Counted from the stretch's first letter, positions 50,413-58,473 are shown. The stretch is DNA of 64,000 nucleotides from DASUPK01 sp963728875 (GCA_963728875.1 CAVSLJ010000007.1:1-64000); one strand, 5' to 3'. Notes: generated from the sequence alone by a model not told the origin. Numbers and translations: made by a program.

Positions 50413-51236
50413 CCGGCCCTCCTATGGGGAGCGGGGTTGTAGTGGGACCTGAACTTGGGGAGGGCGCCCGTTGCCGGGCCGAACGCCGCCTGCTCGCGGT
50501 GGATCCAGGCGAGGAAGCTGCCGTCGCTCACCACTTGGCCGGTGTCGAACATATGCCCGTGGAAGAGTCCGCAGAGCTCGGCGCAGCGGATCGAGAAGCT
50601 CCGAACCTCGGTGGGGCGCACATAGGCCACGTTGTCAACCCCCGGATTGGCGTCGGCCTTCACACCCAGGTCGTGCGCCCAGAACGAGTGGATCACGTCG
50701 AGCGAGGTGACGTGCAGCGCGATGTTCCGGTCGACCGGCAGCTCCAGGTGAGGCGTCTCCACGCCCCCGAAGGTCGGGAAGCGGTAGGTGAACGCCCACT
50801 GCTGGCCGATCACCTGCACCGGGATCACGCTGCCCGACGGCTTGGCTACGGGATCCGCACCCTGCCCGCCGCCAGAGCCCTCGTCGAAGAGCCGAACGGT
50901 GCCGTAGGTCGCCAGGAAGAGCACGATCACCGAGGTGACCGCCAGCCAGGTCGTCTGTATTCCGCTGTCCCCGCGGATCGCGACTCCCTCGTCCGGGCCG
51001 TCGTCGCGGCGGCGGAAGACGATCAGCGCATAGGCGAAGTAGACGACCATCAGCGCGACGATCGGGGTTACGACCCCGAGCAGGACGACGTTGTCCGTCA
51101 CCTGCCCCGACCCGGCATTGGCGCTGTCCCCCGGCGGCAGATCCGGCGCCCACACCAGGACCACAATGGGCGTCGCGATGATGCTGAGCGCGGCCCACAG
51201 GATCAGGATTCGTCTGAAGTGGGGGGGCTCGGGCAT
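50409..51236 (-). CDS. ctaC: Cytochrome c oxidase subunit II with CuA site
   Basis: 275 residues. Two N-terminal helices (ILILWAALSIIATPIVVLVW; VTPIVALMVVYFAYALIVF), a cupredoxin domain with GQQWAFTYRFPTFGG, the His-bearing DVIHSFWAHDLGVK, and a complete CuA loop CAELCGLFHGHM (Cys218, Cys222, His226, Met229). No C-terminal cytochrome c domain, so electrons must come from a separate donor. Stop overlaps the ctaD ATG; the cupredoxin-like gene lies 12 bases upstream. Confidence 0.95.
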   Translation of the reverse strand: MPEPPHFRRILILWAALSIIATPIVVLVWAPDLPPGDSANAGSGQVTDNVVLLGVVTPIVALMVVYFAYALIVFRRRDDGPDEGVAIRGDSGIQTTWLAVTSVIVLFLATYGTVRLFDEGSGGGQGADPVAKPSGSVIPVQVIGQQWAFTYRFPTFGGVETPHLELPVDRNIALHVTSLDVIHSFWAHDLGVKADANPGVDNVAYVRPTEVRSFSIRCAELCGLFHGHMFDTGQVVSDGSFLAWIHREQAAFGPATGALPKFRSHYNPAPHRRAG

Positions 51237-51248
51237 GGTCGCTCGGGC

Positions 51249-51947
51249 TCAGACCACGTGTAGGAAGCCGTCCATGTAGCCGATCGTCTGCATCGGCCCG
51301 CCGAAGCCAGTGAAGAAGCCGGCCGCGCAGGGCACGAAGCACTGCCAGCGAATCCAACCGCCCTTGCCGGTGCGGATCATGAAGGTGACGGTCGTGTGCG
51401 CCTGGCTGAGGGAGCACGGCATCTCCGGGCACTGATTGGGGGCGTCGTCGTCGACGCCCTGAATCGGGACGACGATCCCCATCTCCGGCACCGTGAACGT
51501 GTGCGAGGCGTCGTCCGGAGCGATGTTCTTCACCGTCTTCCCGTCAAGCTGCATCGTTCCTCCGACCGTCCCCTGCACCTGGGAGAGGAACGGGTTACGA
51601 AGGCCGCTCTTGCCATCGAAGTTGAGGACGGTGATCCTCACCAGGGAATGGGCGGGCACGTCGAAGGTCGTGGTGTGCTTCCACTGATTCCCCTCGCGCA
51701 CGAGATAGGAGACCCAGGTCGGGTGTCCACCGAGCTTTCCGACTGCTGGAGTGGTGCCCAATGTCAGCTGCGCCTGGGCCGGCCCGGTCTGCTGCGCCGA
51801 GACCGGAGTCGGAGAGCGCACCAGCTTGTTGACGTAGAGCCCGATCGCGAGAGCGATGATCACGACACCGGCAACGATTGCCAGCCACCGCGCAACCAGG
51901 GAGTTCAATCGATCCAGGCTCTCCTTCCCCGTTGCCCTCTCGCGCAA
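51249..51947 (-). CDS. Membrane-anchored cupredoxin-like protein, incomplete CuA-type motif
   Basis: 232 residues. One N-terminal helix (WLAIVAGVVIIALAIGLYV), then a beta-sandwich with DVPAHSLVRITVLNFDG, DASHTFTVPEMGIVVP and HTTVTFMIRTGKGGW. The loop IRWQCFVPCAAGFFTGFGGPM has the CxxxC spacing of CuA but no His and a displaced Met. Directly upstream of ctaC. It may be a copper donor, an electron carrier or a structural subunit II homologue; I know no name for it. Confidence 0.78.
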   Translation of the reverse strand: MRERATGKESLDRLNSLVARWLAIVAGVVIIALAIGLYVNKLVRSPTPVSAQQTGPAQAQLTLGTTPAVGKLGGHPTWVSYLVREGNQWKHTTTFDVPAHSLVRITVLNFDGKSGLRNPFLSQVQGTVGGTMQLDGKTVKNIAPDDASHTFTVPEMGIVVPIQGVDDDAPNQCPEMPCSLSQAHTTVTFMIRTGKGGWIRWQCFVPCAAGFFTGFGGPMQTIGYMDGFLHVV

Positions 51948-52037
51948 GAGCGCGAAGACATCGATGAGAGCAGCGCAAGCCGGACGCTACTCCCGGGCGG
52001 GGACGGCGTCAAGTGCTTCAGTGCCGCCGATCGGCGT

Positions 52038-52370
52038 TCAGCCTCGAGCGCTGATGCGCGGCCCGAGCGCCTTCGCCCGTTCGCGACGCTTTCGGGAGGT
52101 GGCCGAAGGGTGGCCTCGGCGGCTCGCGCGGATCTGTCCGAGCGGGGGCTCGACGAGCCGGAGCGGGCCGTTGGGACGATCCGGACGGGGCCCGGGCCCG
52201 CGTCCGCCACCCCCGCCGCGCGGACCATCACCGCCGGCGTCCTCCTTGGCATCGAACCGACGTATACAAAGAAGGAGGCCCACGAAGACGAGGCTTCCGA
52301 GCAGCGACAACCCAAGCATCGGCAGGGTCTCGGTCGGAACGACAGCAGAGATCGAGGTGATCGGACCCAC
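52038..52370 (-). CDS. Small membrane protein with Gly/Pro/Arg-rich tail (110 residues)
   Basis: GTG 52370. One helix (LPMLGLSLLGSLVFVGLLLC) preceded by AVVPTETLP and followed by basic RRFDA, then a disordered GGGGGRGPGPRPDRP tail. TLPMLG before the helix loosely recalls sortase-type anchors, but the tail after it is too long. First minus-strand gene after tRNA-Arg. An overlapping frame at 51905-52435 is less protein-like. Function unknown. Confidence 0.5.
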   Translation of the reverse strand: MGPITSISAVVPTETLPMLGLSLLGSLVFVGLLLCIRRFDAKEDAGGDGPRGGGGGRGPGPRPDRPNGPLRLVEPPLGQIRASRRGHPSATSRKRRERAKALGPRISARG

Positions 52371-52446
52371 ATTCCCAGGGTACGCCCCTTGACACACCAC
52401 ACAACCCCGACTGCGCGCGGCCTGCTCCCCGCCACGATGTCGGGAG

Positions 52447-52520
52447 CGCGCCCGACAGGATTCGAACCTGTGACCTTCGGTTTCGTAGACCGACGCTCTA
52501 TCCAACTGAGCTACGGGCGC
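52447..52520 (-). tRNA. tRNA-Arg (anticodon ACG)
   Basis: 74 bases, complete cloverleaf: acceptor GCGCCCG with CGGGCGC, discriminator G, D arm GCTC-AGTTGGATA-GAGC, anticodon loop CTACGAA (ACG), T arm ACAGG-TTCGAAT-CCTGT; CCA not encoded. Reads CGN codons after A34 modification. Its 3' end points toward the oxidase cluster, and truncated copies of that end lie at 43140 and 42257. Confidence 0.97.
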
Positions 52521-52563
52521 GTGCGGGCACTAGCGTAGCGACGGGTCCTCGGGCGAAGCCGGG

Positions 52564-52902
52564 TCAGGCCAGCTCGGGGATGTGGCGCTCGATGTGCGCG
52601 CTGATCGTCTCTCGGACCCAGCGCTGCTCGTCCGAGTCGGCCATGCGGTAGCGCCCGATCAGCATCTGCTGGTCGTCGAGGGGAAGCCCTGAGATCTCCC
52701 ACCGGGTGACCAGGTACTCAAAGAGCATCTCGTTGCGCCGGGCCCAGACGTCCTCGGCCGAGGACGCATCCTTCTTGTGAGGCTTGTTGATCCTGCGGAT
52801 GGTCCGATCGCCGAGGGACTCGCGCAGCGTCAGCACGTTTCCCTCGGGGTCGGTGTAGTCCACCGTCTCGACCGGCTCCCGTTCGCGACGTCTCCGCGCC
52901 AT
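52564..52902 (-). CDS. Hypothetical protein (112 residues)
   Basis: ATG 52902. Basic start (MARRRREREPVETVDY), then DPEGNVLTLRESLGDRTIRR and helical segments (VWARRNEMLFEYLVTRWEI, QRWVRETISAHIERHIPEL). No membrane segment, cysteine or catalytic motif. Upstream of the tRNA-Arg on the same strand. The coding pattern is convincing, but I do not recognise the family. Confidence 0.75.
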   Translation of the reverse strand: MARRRREREPVETVDYTDPEGNVLTLRESLGDRTIRRINKPHKKDASSAEDVWARRNEMLFEYLVTRWEISGLPLDDQQMLIGRYRMADSDEQRWVRETISAHIERHIPELA

Positions 52903-52955
52903 GGAAAGAGCATCTCAGCCCGGCGCCTCCGGCGAAGCGCCGGGCTGAGTCAGGA

Positions 52956-53585
52956 CTACGCGGTCGTCGCCGGTGCGGCGGCTCGCTGATACATGAGGAC
53001 ACTGGCGATGATGATCCAGATGCCAGTGAGGAGGAACGCCGCGAAGCCGATGGGCCCGGCGAAGAACAGGATTCCCAGGATCAGTGCGACCCAGCCGAGC
53101 CATTTCGGGAGCGGGGCCCCGCCCTTGAGAGTTGCTCCGGCAGCGCCGAACAGCATGATCGCCAGAGGAATCGTGAACCCGATGAAATTCCAGCTGTCCA
53201 GGGCATTCAGCGCCACCATCGCCCCCGGGGCGAAGTGCTTGTCGGCGCCTTCGATCAGCGCGGCATGGACGCCGCCCGCAGCGAAGAGGCCGGCCACCGC
53301 AACAGCGCCGCCCACCAGCGCGACGGTCGGCCAGAAGTCTCCCTCTCGGCCGGCTCCCCTCAGATATTCCCTGAGCGCAACAGCGAATATCGCCAAAAAC
53401 ACGATGGAGATCGCCACGACAACGATGGCCGCGATCTCCCTGCCTTGATGGTCGTTGTAGTAGCTGACGATCTTCGCTGCTGAGTCGTCGGTGCCCGGAG
53501 TGTCGCCCCCGAGCACACCGAAGCCGACGATCAACCCGACCACGAACACGATCCCGCTCAGCGGAGCAAACCGTGGCAAATTCAT
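52956..53585 (-). CDS. Multi-helix membrane protein (209 residues)
   Basis: Six hydrophobic segments: LSGIVFVVGLIVGFGVLGG, IAAIVVVAISIVFLAIFAVAL, TVALVGGAVAVAGLFAAGG, FIGFTIPLAIMLFGAAGA, WLGWVALILGILFFAGPIG and FLLTGIWIIIASVLMY. The layout is similar to DUF4386-type proteins (external SYYNDHQGREI loop), of unknown function. AGGAGGACGCAG before ATG 53585 is a good SD. Confidence 0.78.
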   Translation of the reverse strand: MNLPRFAPLSGIVFVVGLIVGFGVLGGDTPGTDDSAAKIVSYYNDHQGREIAAIVVVAISIVFLAIFAVALREYLRGAGREGDFWPTVALVGGAVAVAGLFAAGGVHAALIEGADKHFAPGAMVALNALDSWNFIGFTIPLAIMLFGAAGATLKGGAPLPKWLGWVALILGILFFAGPIGFAAFLLTGIWIIIASVLMYQRAAAPATTA

Positions 53586-53675
53586 CTGCGTCCTCCTCTC
53601 CCCCTAGCTCGTTCCCCAACGACTGCTTGCCGGCCGACCCTATCCCCTCCGACGGACTCTGAATAGCCTTCACGC

Positions 53676-54740
53676 GTCTCCGATCCCGTCAACATCGCGG
53701 ACCTCGAGCGTCTTGCGTTCGAGAAGCTCGAGCCGGGCGCGCACGGCTACTTCGCCGGCGGAGCCGGCGACGAGCGCACCCTGCGGCGCAACGCCGAGGC
53801 ATATGAAGGCTGGGAGCTGAGGCCGCGCGTGCTGGTAGACGTCTCCGACGTCTCGACCAGGGCGACCGTCCTGGGCACCGAGCTGGAGGTCCCCTTCCTC
53901 GTCGCCCCGGTGGCCTTCCAACTCCTCGCGCATCCCGACGGCGAGGCCGGGATGGCCCGCGCCGCGCACGCAGCCGGGACGGTCATGTGCCTTTCAAGCC
54001 TGACCAGCACCCGGGCCGCCGAGGTCGCCGAGGCCGCACCCGAGGGCAAGCGCTGGATGCAGGTCTATTGCTTCCGCGACCGCGGGGTGACGCGGGCGAT
54101 GGTCGAGGAGGCCGCCGAGGCTGGATACGAGGCGCTGCTGCTCACGGTCGACGCGCCGTACGCCGGCAAGCGTGAGCGGGACGTCCGCACGGGCTTCGAG
54201 GTGCCAGCGGAGATCCGCGCCCCGGCGATCGAGGCGGCGGCCGGGCACAGGAGCCTCACCCCCGCCGAGGTCTTCGCGCTGGTCGACCCGTCGATCACCT
54301 GGAAGGACCTCGAGGAGCTCTGCGGCGAGTTCGATCTGCCGATCCTGGTCAAGGGACTGATCACCGGTGAGGATGCCGCGCTCGCGGTCGAGCATGGTGC
54401 GGCCGGGGTGGTGGTCTCGAATCACGGCGGCCGCCAGCTCGACAACGCGCCCGCGACGATCGACGCGCTCCCCGAGGTCGTCGAGGCGGTGGCTGGCCGG
54501 ATCCCGGTGCTGATCGACGGCGGGATCCGGCGCGGCACCGACATCGCCGTTGCGCTGGCGCTCGGAGCCGAGGCCGTCCTGGTCGGCCGACCCGCGCTCT
54601 GGGGCCTCGCCTGGAACGGCGAGGCGGGGGCGCGACGAGCCCTCGAGATGCTCGCCGACGAGCTGCGACTGGCGCTGGCCCTGCTCGGCGCGCCCGGCCC
54701 GTCCGCTCTGAGCGCAGATCATGTCCAGCGCCGCAATTAG
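53676..54740 (+). CDS. FMN-dependent alpha-hydroxyacid oxidase/dehydrogenase (no canonical start)
   Basis: Oxidises an L-2-hydroxyacid such as lactate, using FMN in a TIM barrel. Conserved N-terminal DPVNIADLERLAFEKLEPGA and YFAGGAGDERT, then FLVAPVAFQLLAHPDGEAGMA, VKGLITGEDA, the catalytic VVSNHGGRQLDNAPATI (His, Arg) and PVLIDGGIRRGTDI. The true N-terminus begins around 53676, but only GTC TCC GAT is there; the first in-frame GTG is 53829, inside the barrel. An original GTG or ATG was lost, miscalled, or a rare start is used. Confidence 0.88.
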   Translation, partial: VSDPVNIADLERLAFEKLEPGAHGYFAGGAGDERTLRRNAEAYEGWELRPRVLVDVSDVSTRATVLGTELEVPFLVAPVAFQLLAHPDGEAGMARAAHAAGTVMCLSSLTSTRAAEVAEAAPEGKRWMQVYCFRDRGVTRAMVEEAAEAGYEALLLTVDAPYAGKRERDVRTGFEVPAEIRAPAIEAAAGHRSLTPAEVFALVDPSITWKDLEELCGEFDLPILVKGLITGEDAALAVEHGAAGVVVSNHGGRQLDNAPATIDALPEVVEAVAGRIPVLIDGGIRRGTDIAVALALGAEAVLVGRPALWGLAWNGEAGARRALEMLADELRLALALLGAPGPSALSADHVQRRN

Positions 54741-54762
54741 CTCTCGCTAGTCTCGCCCGCTC

Positions 54763-56211
54763 GTGGCGACCCGAGCTCCAGACCGACTCTCCGGATCGGA
54801 CATGTCGAACCTGAACGCCGAGCGGGGCCCGATCCACGTTCACGTCGGGGCGACGATCATCGTGGAGGGTGCGGGGCCGAGCTACGACCGGCTGGTCGCG
54901 CACGTCGAGAAGCGGCTCCTGCTCGTCCCGCGCTTTCGCCAACGGATCGTGAAGATCCCCCTCGGCATCGAGAACCCGGTCTGGGGCGACGACCCGCAGT
55001 TCGATGTCAGGCGACACGTGCGCCACGTGTCCGTGCCGCGACCGGGCCGGCTCGATCAGCTCCGCGACATCGTCGGCCGCGTCATGTCGGAGCCGCTCGA
55101 CATGGGGCGACCGCTCTGGCAGCTCTACCTGGTCGAGGGGCTGAGCGGACGCCACGCCTACATCTCCAAGACCCACCACGCGCTCGTCGACGGCGTGGCG
55201 GCGGTCGACGTCGGCACCATCCTGCTCGACACCAGCAAGCGCGGCACCCGGATCAAGGTCCCGGAGAAGCCCTGGGACCCCGACGAGCCGAGCCCGACGA
55301 TGCTCCTTACCCAGGCGGCGTCCGAGCGGGTGCGGAAGCCGCTGCGCGCCGCGGGCCGCGCGGCGCGCACGGCGGTCACCACGCCGGCGCAGACCGCCGC
55401 CCGGGTCCTGCGCACGGCCGAGGCATTCACCGGTCTCGCCTCCGGCGGTCCCCGGGTGCCCCGCAGCTCGCTGAACGTGAAGATCGGGCGCGACCGGCGC
55501 ATCGCCTGGGCTCGGACCGACCTGGATCGCCTGAAGCGCGCTCGTGGGATCGCGGAGGGCTCGACCGTCAACGACGTCCTGCTCTCCGTCGCCGCGGGTG
55601 CCCTGCGCCGCTATCTCGAGCGGCGCGGCGACAAGGTCCCCGACTATCTCGTGGCACTCGTGCCGGTGAGCATCCGCCGCCCCCACGAGAAGGGCGAGCT
55701 CGGCAACCGGATCTCGACGATCATGGTCCGGCTGCCGCTCTCGGTTGTCGATCCACGGGAGCGCCTGGAGCAGCTCCGCGACGAGACGCGGAGACTGAAG
55801 GAATCCGACAACGCCCGCGCCGCCTCATTGCTGATCGAGGCGACCGGCTGGGCGCCGCCCACCATCAACCGGCTGCTCGCCCGTGGAATGGCCCGGCCTC
55901 TGGTCTTCAACCTGGTCGTCTCCAACGTCCCGGGCCCGCAGCAGCACCTCTACCTGCTCGGTCGCCGGATCAAGGAGATCTATCCGTTCGTGCCGCTCTC
56001 CCCGCAGAACCACGCGCTCTCGATCGGGATGATCAGCTACGACGGCCGGGTCTTCTTCGGCCTGGGCGGCGACCGCGACGTGGTCGCGGACCTCGACGAC
56101 CTGGCCGCCGCCGTGCGCGAGGCGCTTCGCGAGCAGCCGGTGCCGCGAGCGAAGCCGAAGCCAAAGCCCAAGGCCGCCGCCAAGAAGTCCCGCCGGCCTA
56201 GGCGTGGATGA
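54763..56211 (+). CDS. Wax ester synthase/diacylglycerol acyltransferase (WS/DGAT)
   Basis: 482 residues from GTG 54763. Catalytic KTHHALVDGVAAVDVG (HHxxxDG) near 130, N-terminal LSGSDMSNLNAERGP and PLWQLYLVEGL, and the C-terminal VSNVPGPQQHLYLLG. Esterifies acyl-CoA to alcohols or diacylglycerol, giving storage lipid, typical of actinobacteria. The C-terminus is Lys/Pro/Ala-rich (KPKPKPKAAAKKSRR). Convergent with the L,D-transpeptidase, overlapping by 14 bases. Confidence 0.94.
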   Translation: MATRAPDRLSGSDMSNLNAERGPIHVHVGATIIVEGAGPSYDRLVAHVEKRLLLVPRFRQRIVKIPLGIENPVWGDDPQFDVRRHVRHVSVPRPGRLDQLRDIVGRVMSEPLDMGRPLWQLYLVEGLSGRHAYISKTHHALVDGVAAVDVGTILLDTSKRGTRIKVPEKPWDPDEPSPTMLLTQAASERVRKPLRAAGRAARTAVTTPAQTAARVLRTAEAFTGLASGGPRVPRSSLNVKIGRDRRIAWARTDLDRLKRARGIAEGSTVNDVLLSVAAGALRRYLERRGDKVPDYLVALVPVSIRRPHEKGELGNRISTIMVRLPLSVVDPRERLEQLRDETRRLKESDNARAASLLIEATGWAPPTINRLLARGMARPLVFNLVVSNVPGPQQHLYLLGRRIKEIYPFVPLSPQNHALSIGMISYDGRVFFGLGGDRDVVADLDDLAAAVREALREQPVPRAKPKPKPKAAAKKSRRPRRG

Positions 56212-56938
56212 AGACCGGCGTTCCCAGGGGGACGCGCGCGAACAGCGAGATCATGTCCGGGTCGGAGGCGCGCAGGCAGCCGTGTGAGGTGGCGCCGCCG
56301 ATGGCCCCGGGCGTCCCGTGGATCGCCATGCGGTTGCCGCCGATCCATCCCGCAGGGAGGTTCGGCTGGTGGCCCGACAGCGCCAGGGCGCAGCACCCGT
56401 ACCAGGGGCCGAGGCCCTTCCCGACCAGCCCGTCCGTGACGGAATAGTCGCCCAGCGGAGTCGGCGAGCTCGGGGAGCCGACCGTCACCGGGAAGCGGTC
56501 GAGAAGCTTGTTTCCGTGGTGGAGCTCCAGCCTCTGCCGCGAAACGTTGGCATCGATCCAGAAGTGCGTCTGCGAGACGTCCAGGGCGAAGCGATCGTCC
56601 CTGATCCAGACGAGCTGGCCGTCCGGCACCTCCGGGGCGGGCACGCCGAACCAAGCGCCCCGCACCTCCTCGATCCAGAAGACCCGAATCGATCCGAACT
56701 CCGTGTGATCTCCGACCCGGTCGATCACCCTTCCGTTTGGCGCGGCGCGCAGCGCGATCCGACGGCCGGACCTCACGGTTGCGAGCGGGAAGCTGGGTCC
56801 CCTGCTCGAGTTCGGCGGCGGGCGCAGGGTCGCCTCGGGCAGCGGAATCGATGCCCGGAGCGCGTCGATCGCGCCGTTTCCACCCAACGAGGGGGAGCCT
56901 GCGATCGCCAGAGTCGCGATCAACGCCAGAAAGCCCAT
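56198..56938 (-). CDS. L,D-transpeptidase (YkuD domain)
   Basis: 246 residues. Signal-like start (MGFLALIATLAIAGSPSLG), SH3-like region (~55-110), then the YkuD catalytic domain: GGNRMAIHGTPGAIGGATS and SHGCLRASD with nucleophile Cys. Cross-links peptidoglycan 3-3 or anchors proteins. The ATG is only four bases after the 3' end of tRNA-Ser(GCT) on the same strand, so its message must be leaderless or released by tRNA processing. Confidence 0.9.
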   Translation of the reverse strand: MGFLALIATLAIAGSPSLGGNGAIDALRASIPLPEATLRPPPNSSRGPSFPLATVRSGRRIALRAAPNGRVIDRVGDHTEFGSIRVFWIEEVRGAWFGVPAPEVPDGQLVWIRDDRFALDVSQTHFWIDANVSRQRLELHHGNKLLDRFPVTVGSPSSPTPLGDYSVTDGLVGKGLGPWYGCCALALSGHQPNLPAGWIGGNRMAIHGTPGAIGGATSHGCLRASDPDMISLFARVPLGTPVFIHA

Positions 56939-56942
56939 TGAA

Positions 56943-57032
56943 CGGAGAGGGAGGGATTCGAACCCTCGAGAGAGCTATTAGCCCCCTACTCGCTTAGCAG
57001 GCGAGTGCCTTCAGCCGCTCGGCCACCTCTCC
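56943..57032 (-). tRNA. tRNA-Ser (anticodon GCT)
   Basis: 90 bases, class II with long variable arm. Acceptor GGAGAGG/CCTCTCC, discriminator G, anticodon loop CTGCTAA (GCT, reads AGC/AGU), T loop TTCGAAT. CCA not encoded. Immediately upstream of the L,D-transpeptidase gene. Confidence 0.96.
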
Positions 57033-57126
57033 GGAAGCGCGGTCGCCGGGGCGACCATGCGGCACGATTGTAGGCTGGGATGAGAGGGGGCAGCGGAAGC
57101 GAAGCTGAGCAGCCACCCGATTCGTG

Positions 57127-58326
57127 ATGCCGACCATTCAAGAAAAGCCCACCCCCGCACCTCCCGTGGACGAGGAGACGCGGCCGGTCTCGGCGATCGA
57201 TACGCCGACGCCCCTGCCGCTGCCCACACCCAGCGAAGCCTTCGAGCGCTTCGAGACGATCTTCGGCGGCAGGCAGGCGCCGTTCGCGTTCCTCGACCTC
57301 GACGCCGTCTGGGCCAACGCCGCCGACATGCTGCGGCGCTCGCGGGGAAAGCCGATCCGCGTCGCCAGCACGGCGATCCGCTCCCGCCCCGTGCTCGAGC
57401 GTCTCCTCGACCTCGACCCCGGCTTCCAGGGCGCGCTCACCTTCTCGCTGCCCGAGACGATCTGGCTCTGGGAGCGCGGCATCCGCGACCTCGTGGTCGC
57501 CCACCCGACCGCCGACCGGGCCTGCCTCACGCGCCTCGCCCGGATCACGTCCGAGGATCCCGAGGAGGCGCCCGTGGTGATGGTCGACAGCACGGAGCAC
57601 CTGGATCTGATCGAGGAGGCGGCCGCCTCGTTCGTAGCGCCGATTCGTGTCGCCATCGACATCGACCTCTCCTGGAGGCCGCTCGGAGGAATCGTCAAGT
57701 TCGGCGCGAGCCACTCGCCGATCCGGACGGCGGACGAAGCCGTTGCTCTCGCACAGGAGATCGAGCGCCGCGAGCGGACGAGGCTCGTCGGCGTCCTCGC
57801 CCACGAAGCGCAGATCGCCGGCATCGGCGACAACGTCCCTGGCAAGGCGATCAGCAACCTAATCGTGCGGCGCATGCAGGCGGCGTCGGCCCGGGAGATG
57901 GAGGAACGTCGCGCTGGAATCGTCACCGCGCTCTCCGAGGTCGCCCGGCTCGAATTCGTCAACGGCGGCGGCACCGGCTCGATCGATCTGACCGCCTCCG
58001 AGTGGGCGGTGACCGAGATCGCCGCCGGGTCCGGCTTCGTTGCGCCGGTACAACTCGACCACTACCGATCCTTCCGCCCCCGCCCCGCCGCCATGTTCGC
58101 GCTGCCGGTGACCCGCTCGTCGGGAATCGGCGTCGACGTGCGGGACGCCGAGCGCGCCCTGCCCAGGTCTCGGCCAGATCAGCTCACGTTCGGCGACCGG
58201 GTCTATTTCCGCGACCTCCGTGCCGGCCTGCTCTGCGAGCGCTTCGACCGCCTCCTTCTGGTCACGGGAACCACGATCCGCGACGAGGTACCCACATACC
58301 GCGGCGAGGGCAAGGCCTTCAACTAG
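57127..58326 (+). CDS. Alanine racemase/amino-acid deaminase-aldolase fold protein, catalytic Lys replaced
   Basis: 399 residues from ATG 57127. PLP-barrel family member: FAFLDLDAVWANAADMLRR, KPIRVASTAIRSRPVLERLL, GALTFSLPETIWLWERGIR and DLVVAHPTADRA, and a C-terminal domain (TSGIGVDV-like PVTRSSGIGVDVRDAE). In the family as I know it, the PLP lysine lies in RVASK; here it is RVAST (Thr82). Without it Schiff-base chemistry is unlikely. N-terminal 30 residues are Pro/Thr-rich. Follows tRNA-Ser divergently. Confidence 0.78.
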   Translation: MPTIQEKPTPAPPVDEETRPVSAIDTPTPLPLPTPSEAFERFETIFGGRQAPFAFLDLDAVWANAADMLRRSRGKPIRVASTAIRSRPVLERLLDLDPGFQGALTFSLPETIWLWERGIRDLVVAHPTADRACLTRLARITSEDPEEAPVVMVDSTEHLDLIEEAAASFVAPIRVAIDIDLSWRPLGGIVKFGASHSPIRTADEAVALAQEIERRERTRLVGVLAHEAQIAGIGDNVPGKAISNLIVRRMQAASAREMEERRAGIVTALSEVARLEFVNGGGTGSIDLTASEWAVTEIAAGSGFVAPVQLDHYRSFRPRPAAMFALPVTRSSGIGVDVRDAERALPRSRPDQLTFGDRVYFRDLRAGLLCERFDRLLLVTGTTIRDEVPTYRGEGKAFN

Positions 58327-58473
58327 AACGAACGTCCAAAGAGGCTCGGTACCGAATAGAGGCCTTTTTCGGCCCCCGGTTCGGGTCTACCGTCGGTCGG
58401 CTCACAGGGGAAGGATGGATCCGGACCTCCCGCATGGGCTCGGAAAGGGACGTCGAGACAAGGACGGTCGAGA

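Larger units (their letters stand above)
43140..52446. mobile_element. Candidate genomic island at tRNA-Arg carrying terminal oxidase genes
   Basis: The segment lies on the 3' side of the intact tRNA-Arg (52447-52520) and ends at a truncated copy of the tRNA 3' region. It holds ctaB, three thioredoxin-fold proteins, ctaG-like, ctaE, ctaD, ctaC, a cupredoxin-like protein and three small membrane ORFs. No integrase is present, so this is an inference from repeat geometry and gene content. Confidence 0.45.

Noticed and set aside
51905..52435. 176-residue minus-strand frame over the 110-residue membrane gene
   Set aside because: Ser/Arg/Pro-rich without a coherent helix; the alternative frame at 52038-52370 has a proper membrane segment.
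43186..52446. Integrase, transposase or recombinase in the oxidase segment
   Set aside because: Every substantial frame is accounted for by respiratory or assembly genes; none shows recombinase motifs, so mobility rests on the tRNA repeats alone.
58327..58473. Cyclic-di-GMP riboswitch before the GGDEF-EAL gene
   Set aside because: The 147-base leader has only short GGCC hairpins and no recognisable GEMM-type core.
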